7,597 nt of DNA from an uncultured Collinsella sp. (GTDB lineage Bacteria; Actinomycetota; Coriobacteriia; Coriobacteriales; Coriobacteriaceae): positions 1 to 7,597 of the forward strand of contig CABUTP010000066.1 of the NCBI GenBank assembly GCA_902494545.1, given 5' to 3'. The translations under genes were made by a program, and so were the position numbers. Within the stretch, counting starts at the first letter, position 1, and each line of letters opens with the position of its first letter. Of the stretch, positions 5,431-7,597 are shown piece after piece. A model generated the notes under the pieces. The model did no database searches. It had not been told where the DNA came from and saw only the letters and a list, made by a program, of their open reading frames with translations.

Positions 5431-6678
5431 CTAGCTCCTCGTATATCTACGCAGCGCGATGGCGGCGTTGTGTCCGCCAAAGCCCAGATTGGTCGAAAGC
5501 GCCCAGGTAAGGTCGGCGCGAACTGCTCGATTGGGCGTGTAATCAAGATCGCAGGCGGGATCGGGCGTGTGGTAGTTAATGGTCGGGGGCACCACGCCCT
5601 GCTCGAGCGCCATGGCGCAGGCCATGACCTCGATGGCACCCGTAGCACCGATCATGTGGCCGGTCATCGACTTGGTCGACGAGACGTGCGCGGCGCGTGC
5701 CGCGTCCTCGCCGAGCGCACGCTTAATGCCCGCCGTCTCGGACGAATCGTTGAGTTTAGTCGAGGTTCCGTGAGCGTTGATGTAGAGGCCCTCGGAAGGC
5801 TTAACGTCGCCCTCGGCCACCGCCAGCGATATCGCACGGGCAATGCCGGCAGCCTCGGGATCGGGACTCGTGATGTGATAGGCATCATCGGTGTTGCCGT
5901 AGCCCACGACCTCGGCATAAATGTGCGCACCGCGCGCCTGCGCATGCTCCATGCTCTCGAGAACCAGCACGCAGGCGCCCTCGCCCATCACAAAGCCGTC
6001 GCGGTCTGCATCAAACGGACGGCAAGCCGTCGACGGGTCAGGATTAGTGGTGAGAGCACGGCAGGATGTAAAGCCCGCAACGGCATCGGGGATGATGGCC
6101 GCCTCGGCACCGCCGGCGAGAATCGCATCGGCATAGCCGTGCTTGATGGCGCGGAACGCCTCGCCCACGGCATGGGCCGAGGTCGCGCAGGCAGTCACCA
6201 CGGGCAGGGTCGGCCCCTTTGCCTTGTGACGGATTGCGATATTGCCCGATGCCATGTTGGGGATCATCATCGCGATCATGTAAGGCGATGCGCGGCGGGG
6301 CCCCCGATCGGCAATCGTATGGACGTTGTCGACGAGTGTCTGCATGCCGCCCACGCCTGAACCCACGTAGACGCCCAGGCGCTCGCGATCGATGGCGCCC
6401 TCGACATCAAAGCCCGCATCGTGCACGGCCTCGTCCGACGCTGCCAGGGCAAACTGAACGCAGGGGTCCAGGTGCTTGGCGTCACGCTTGCCAAAGTACT
6501 CGTTGCCGTCAAAGCCCTTGACCTCGGCCGCCACCTTGACGGCAAACGCATCGGTATCGAAGTGCGTGATCGGGCCGATGCCGCACGTGCCGGCACACAT
6601 TGCCGCCCAGGTGGCAAGCGCGGTGTTGCCGAGCGGCGATACGGCACCGATGCCGGTGATTGCAACTCTCTGTTCCAT
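5431..6678 (-). CDS. fabF: 3-oxoacyl-[ACP] synthase II FabF
   Basis: This 415-residue condensing enzyme joins malonyl-ACP to a growing acyl-ACP with loss of CO2, the elongation step of type II fatty-acid synthesis. The thiolase-fold active site is complete: nucleophile Cys164 (TACATS), His303 (NAHGTSTKLND), Lys336 (STKSMTGH) and His341, almost the same numbering as E. coli FabF (163, 303, 335, 340). The C-terminal NLGFGGHNAAI loop is present. The Cys-His-His triad marks the FabF/FabB class and excludes FabH (Cys-His-Asn). The length and THST-type motif fit FabF, though FabB activity cannot be excluded from sequence. I chose the ATG at 6678 because of its Shine-Dalgarno; ATG 6681 adds one residue. 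fabG ends 39 nt upstream, and accB begins 3 nt after the TAG stop, with its GAGGAG ribosome site inside the end of fabF. Confidence 0.95.
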   Translation of the reverse strand: MEQRVAITGIGAVSPLGNTALATWAAMCAGTCGIGPITHFDTDAFAVKVAAEVKGFDGNEYFGKRDAKHLDPCVQFALAASDEAVHDAGFDVEGAIDRERLGVYVGSGVGGMQTLVDNVHTIADRGPRRASPYMIAMMIPNMASGNIAIRHKAKGPTLPVVTACATSAHAVGEAFRAIKHGYADAILAGGAEAAIIPDAVAGFTSCRALTTNPDPSTACRPFDADRDGFVMGEGACVLVLESMEHAQARGAHIYAEVVGYGNTDDAYHITSPDPEAAGIARAISLAVAEGDVKPSEGLYINAHGTSTKLNDSSETAGIKRALGEDAARAAHVSSTKSMTGHMIGATGAIEVMACAMALEQGVVPPTINYHTPDPACDLDYTPNRAVRADLTWALSTNLGFGGHNAAIALRRYTRS

Positions 6679-6684
6679 CATGGT

Positions 6685-6689
6685 CTCCT
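6685..6689 (-). promoter_or_regulatory. Ribosome binding site that sets the fabF start
   Basis: AGGAG on the minus strand (6689-6685) lies 6 nt before the ATG at 6678 and only 3 nt before the ATG at 6681. It would lie inside the coding region if the upstream in-frame TTG (6696) were the start. It therefore favours 6678. Confidence 0.6.
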
Positions 6690-6717
6690 CATCCAAGCCG
6701 TTGTGTGGCTCTGGTTT

Positions 6718-7491
6718 CTACATCGCCATTCCGCCGTCGACGCGTACGACCTCGCCCGTAATGTAGGCAGCCGCATCGCTCACTAAAAATCGCACCACAC
6801 CGGCCACCTCTTCGGGCTGCGCCATACGCTTAAGGGGAATCTGCTCCTCGGTTGCCGCACGCACCTTATCCGAGAGCTTTGCCGTCATATCGGTCTCGAC
6901 AAACCCGGGGGCGACCGCGTTCACTCGTACGCCGCGGGGCGCAAGCTCGCGCGCTACCGCCTTGGTCAGGCCGATGACGCCCGCCTTGGAGGCGGCGTAG
7001 TTGGCCTGCCCGGCATTGCCCATCAGGCCCACAACCGAGCTCATGTTGACGACGCAGCCGCCGCGCTGACGCATAAAGGTCTTGGTGAGCGCGCGCGTCG
7101 TATTGAACGTGCCCTTGAGATTGACATCGAGCACGCGGTCGAAGGCATCGTCACCCATACGCATGAGCAGGCCGTCGCGTGTGATGCCGGCGTTGTTGAC
7201 GAGCGCCCAAATGGAGCCGAAGTCGTTGAGGACCGTCTCCACGCATGTGTTGACGGCGGCGGGGTCGGCCACGTCACATTGATATGCGCGTGCCGTGGCG
7301 CCTGACGCCTCGCAGGCTTCGCACGTCTCGCGCGCCGCATCGACGCTGCCGGCATAGACGACGGCGATATCGTAGCCATCCTCCGCCAAGCCCACGGCAC
7401 AAGCGCGACCGATGCCGCGCGAGCCGCCCGTGACCAGCGCCACGCGGCGCGATCCGTCGCGCTCGAGCGCGCCGTTGTTCAAGTTGCCCAT
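6718..7491 (-). CDS. fabG: 3-oxoacyl-[ACP] reductase FabG
   Basis: This 257-residue short-chain dehydrogenase/reductase should reduce 3-ketoacyl-ACP to 3-hydroxyacyl-ACP with NADPH, the first reduction of each elongation round, in the cytosol. Visible motifs are the Rossmann glycine motif TGGSRGIG (21-28), CDV (72-74), NNAG (99-102) and the catalytic set Asn124, Ser152, Tyr165 and Lys169 (YAASK). The Ser-to-Tyr spacing of 13 matches E. coli FabG. PGFVETDMT (195-203) and a VDGGMAM end are typical of FabG. The ATG at 7491 has AAAGGA about 6 nt upstream. The roughly 13 residues before the first beta strand make the N-terminus slightly longer than in many homologues, but no later ATG fits. It lies between the probable fabD and fabF, which supports FabG over the many other SDR enzymes. 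Confidence 0.95.
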   Translation of the reverse strand: MGNLNNGALERDGSRRVALVTGGSRGIGRACAVGLAEDGYDIAVVYAGSVDAARETCEACEASGATARAYQCDVADPAAVNTCVETVLNDFGSIWALVNNAGITRDGLLMRMGDDAFDRVLDVNLKGTFNTTRALTKTFMRQRGGCVVNMSSVVGLMGNAGQANYAASKAGVIGLTKAVARELAPRGVRVNAVAPGFVETDMTAKLSDKVRAATEEQIPLKRMAQPEEVAGVVRFLVSDAAAYITGEVVRVDGGMAM

Positions 7492-7510
7492 GTCGTTCCT
7501 TTCGGGTTAC

Positions 7511-7523
7511 AGCCCTGTGGGCT
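7511..7523 (-). other. Small inverted repeat over the fabD stop codon
   Basis: On the minus strand AGCCC-ACA-GGGCT forms a perfect 5-bp stem with a 3-nt loop (arms 7523-7519 and 7515-7511), beginning inside the fabD stop codon. No T-run follows, so it is not an intrinsic terminator. The fabG Shine-Dalgarno (AAAGGA) lies just downstream and is not paired in this hairpin. It may influence fabD-fabG coupling or mRNA stability, or may mean nothing. Confidence 0.35.
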
Positions 7524-7597
7524 ATGCGAGCTCGTCGGCAATAGCTGCGACCTGTTCGGCCGTTTCGCACGAATACACACGAACGTCGCTCAACGTA
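7522..7597 (-). CDS. fabD: Probable malonyl-CoA:ACP transacylase FabD, C-terminal end only (partial)
   Basis: Only the last 24 codons before a TAG stop (7524-7522) are in the window; they read TLSDVRVYSCETAEQVAAIA followed by DELA. FabD proteins commonly end in a short beta strand and helix of this kind (a V-x-V strand, then an acidic helix rich in Glu, Ala and Leu). A fabD directly before fabG is the usual order in Firmicute-type fatty-acid clusters. FabD moves malonyl from CoA to acyl carrier protein, supplying the substrate for the FabF reaction encoded downstream. The catalytic Ser and His lie outside the window, so the call rests on position and a weak C-terminal resemblance. Another short-tailed fab gene such as fabK is the main alternative. 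The next gene starts 30 nt downstream. Confidence 0.66.
   Translation of the reverse strand, partial: TLSDVRVYSCETAEQVAAIADELA

Noticed and set aside
4906..6360. Plus-strand open frame of 484 codons opposite fabZ, accB and fabF
   Set aside because: It crosses three genes on the other strand, is rich in Arg, His and Gly, and has no recognisable motif, so it is a composition artefact.
6679..6696. Upstream TTG (6696) or ATG (6681) start for fabF
   Set aside because: The AGGAG ribosome site lies inside a TTG-started frame and is too close to ATG 6681; 6678 has proper spacing and starts at the conserved N-terminus.
1..7597. tRNA, rRNA, CRISPR array, transposase, phage genes or a riboswitch
   Set aside because: None was seen. 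Coding sequence covers nearly the whole window, and the largest gene-free stretch is about 150 nt (50-198), explained by a palindrome, a terminator and a spacer.

Overview
This window reads as part of a high-GC chromosome, and every gene I can support lies on the minus strand. Reading 7597 to 1, the order is: end of fabD (partial), fabG, fabF, accB, fabZ, accC, a fused accD-accA, a PTS EIIC-like permease, a terminator, and the first codons of another minus-strand gene. The order fabD-fabG-fabF-accB-fabZ-accC-accD-accA is the one known from Firmicutes such as Streptococcus and Clostridium. Finding it in a high-GC genome, with a multisubunit acetyl-CoA carboxylase of the E. coli type and accD joined to accA, suggests a coriobacterium (Collinsella or a relative). 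That placement is inference from gene order, protein motifs and base composition, not from a search.

7597-4951 holds the chain-building enzymes and the biotin carrier. The fabD tail (malonyl transfer to ACP) is followed by fabG (ketoacyl-ACP reductase), fabF (condensing enzyme) and accB (biotin carboxyl carrier protein). 4941-1454 holds fabZ (dehydratase), accC (biotin carboxylase) and the single-chain carboxyltransferase AccDA. AccB, AccC and AccDA together make malonyl-CoA; FabD loads it onto ACP; FabF condenses, FabG reduces and FabZ dehydrates. The enoyl reductase, FabH and ACP are not in the window and are probably upstream, beyond 7597, as is the operon promoter. Spacing is tight: 30, 39, 3, 9 and 10 nt, then a 14-nt overlap between accC and accDA. 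Several Shine-Dalgarno sequences overlap the preceding stop codon, so this looks like one transcript with coupled translation.

1437-199 holds a 412-residue membrane protein with the EIIC signature of the glucose/beta-glucoside/sucrose PTS superfamily but no EIIB or EIIA domain. It begins 16 nt after the accDA stop. Each end of the gene carries a palindromic element with similar ends (1429-1459 and about 163-195). The upstream copy contains the accDA stop codon and overlaps the apparent EIIC start codon. A clear intrinsic terminator at 123-162 closes the unit. Positions 50-122 are a short, relatively AT-rich spacer before a truncated gene starting at 49.

The fatty-acid genes themselves look ordinary and intact. 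The parts most worth a second look are the orphan EIIC with its flanking palindromes and the AccDA fusion. I found no RNA gene, CRISPR array, transposase or phage gene.
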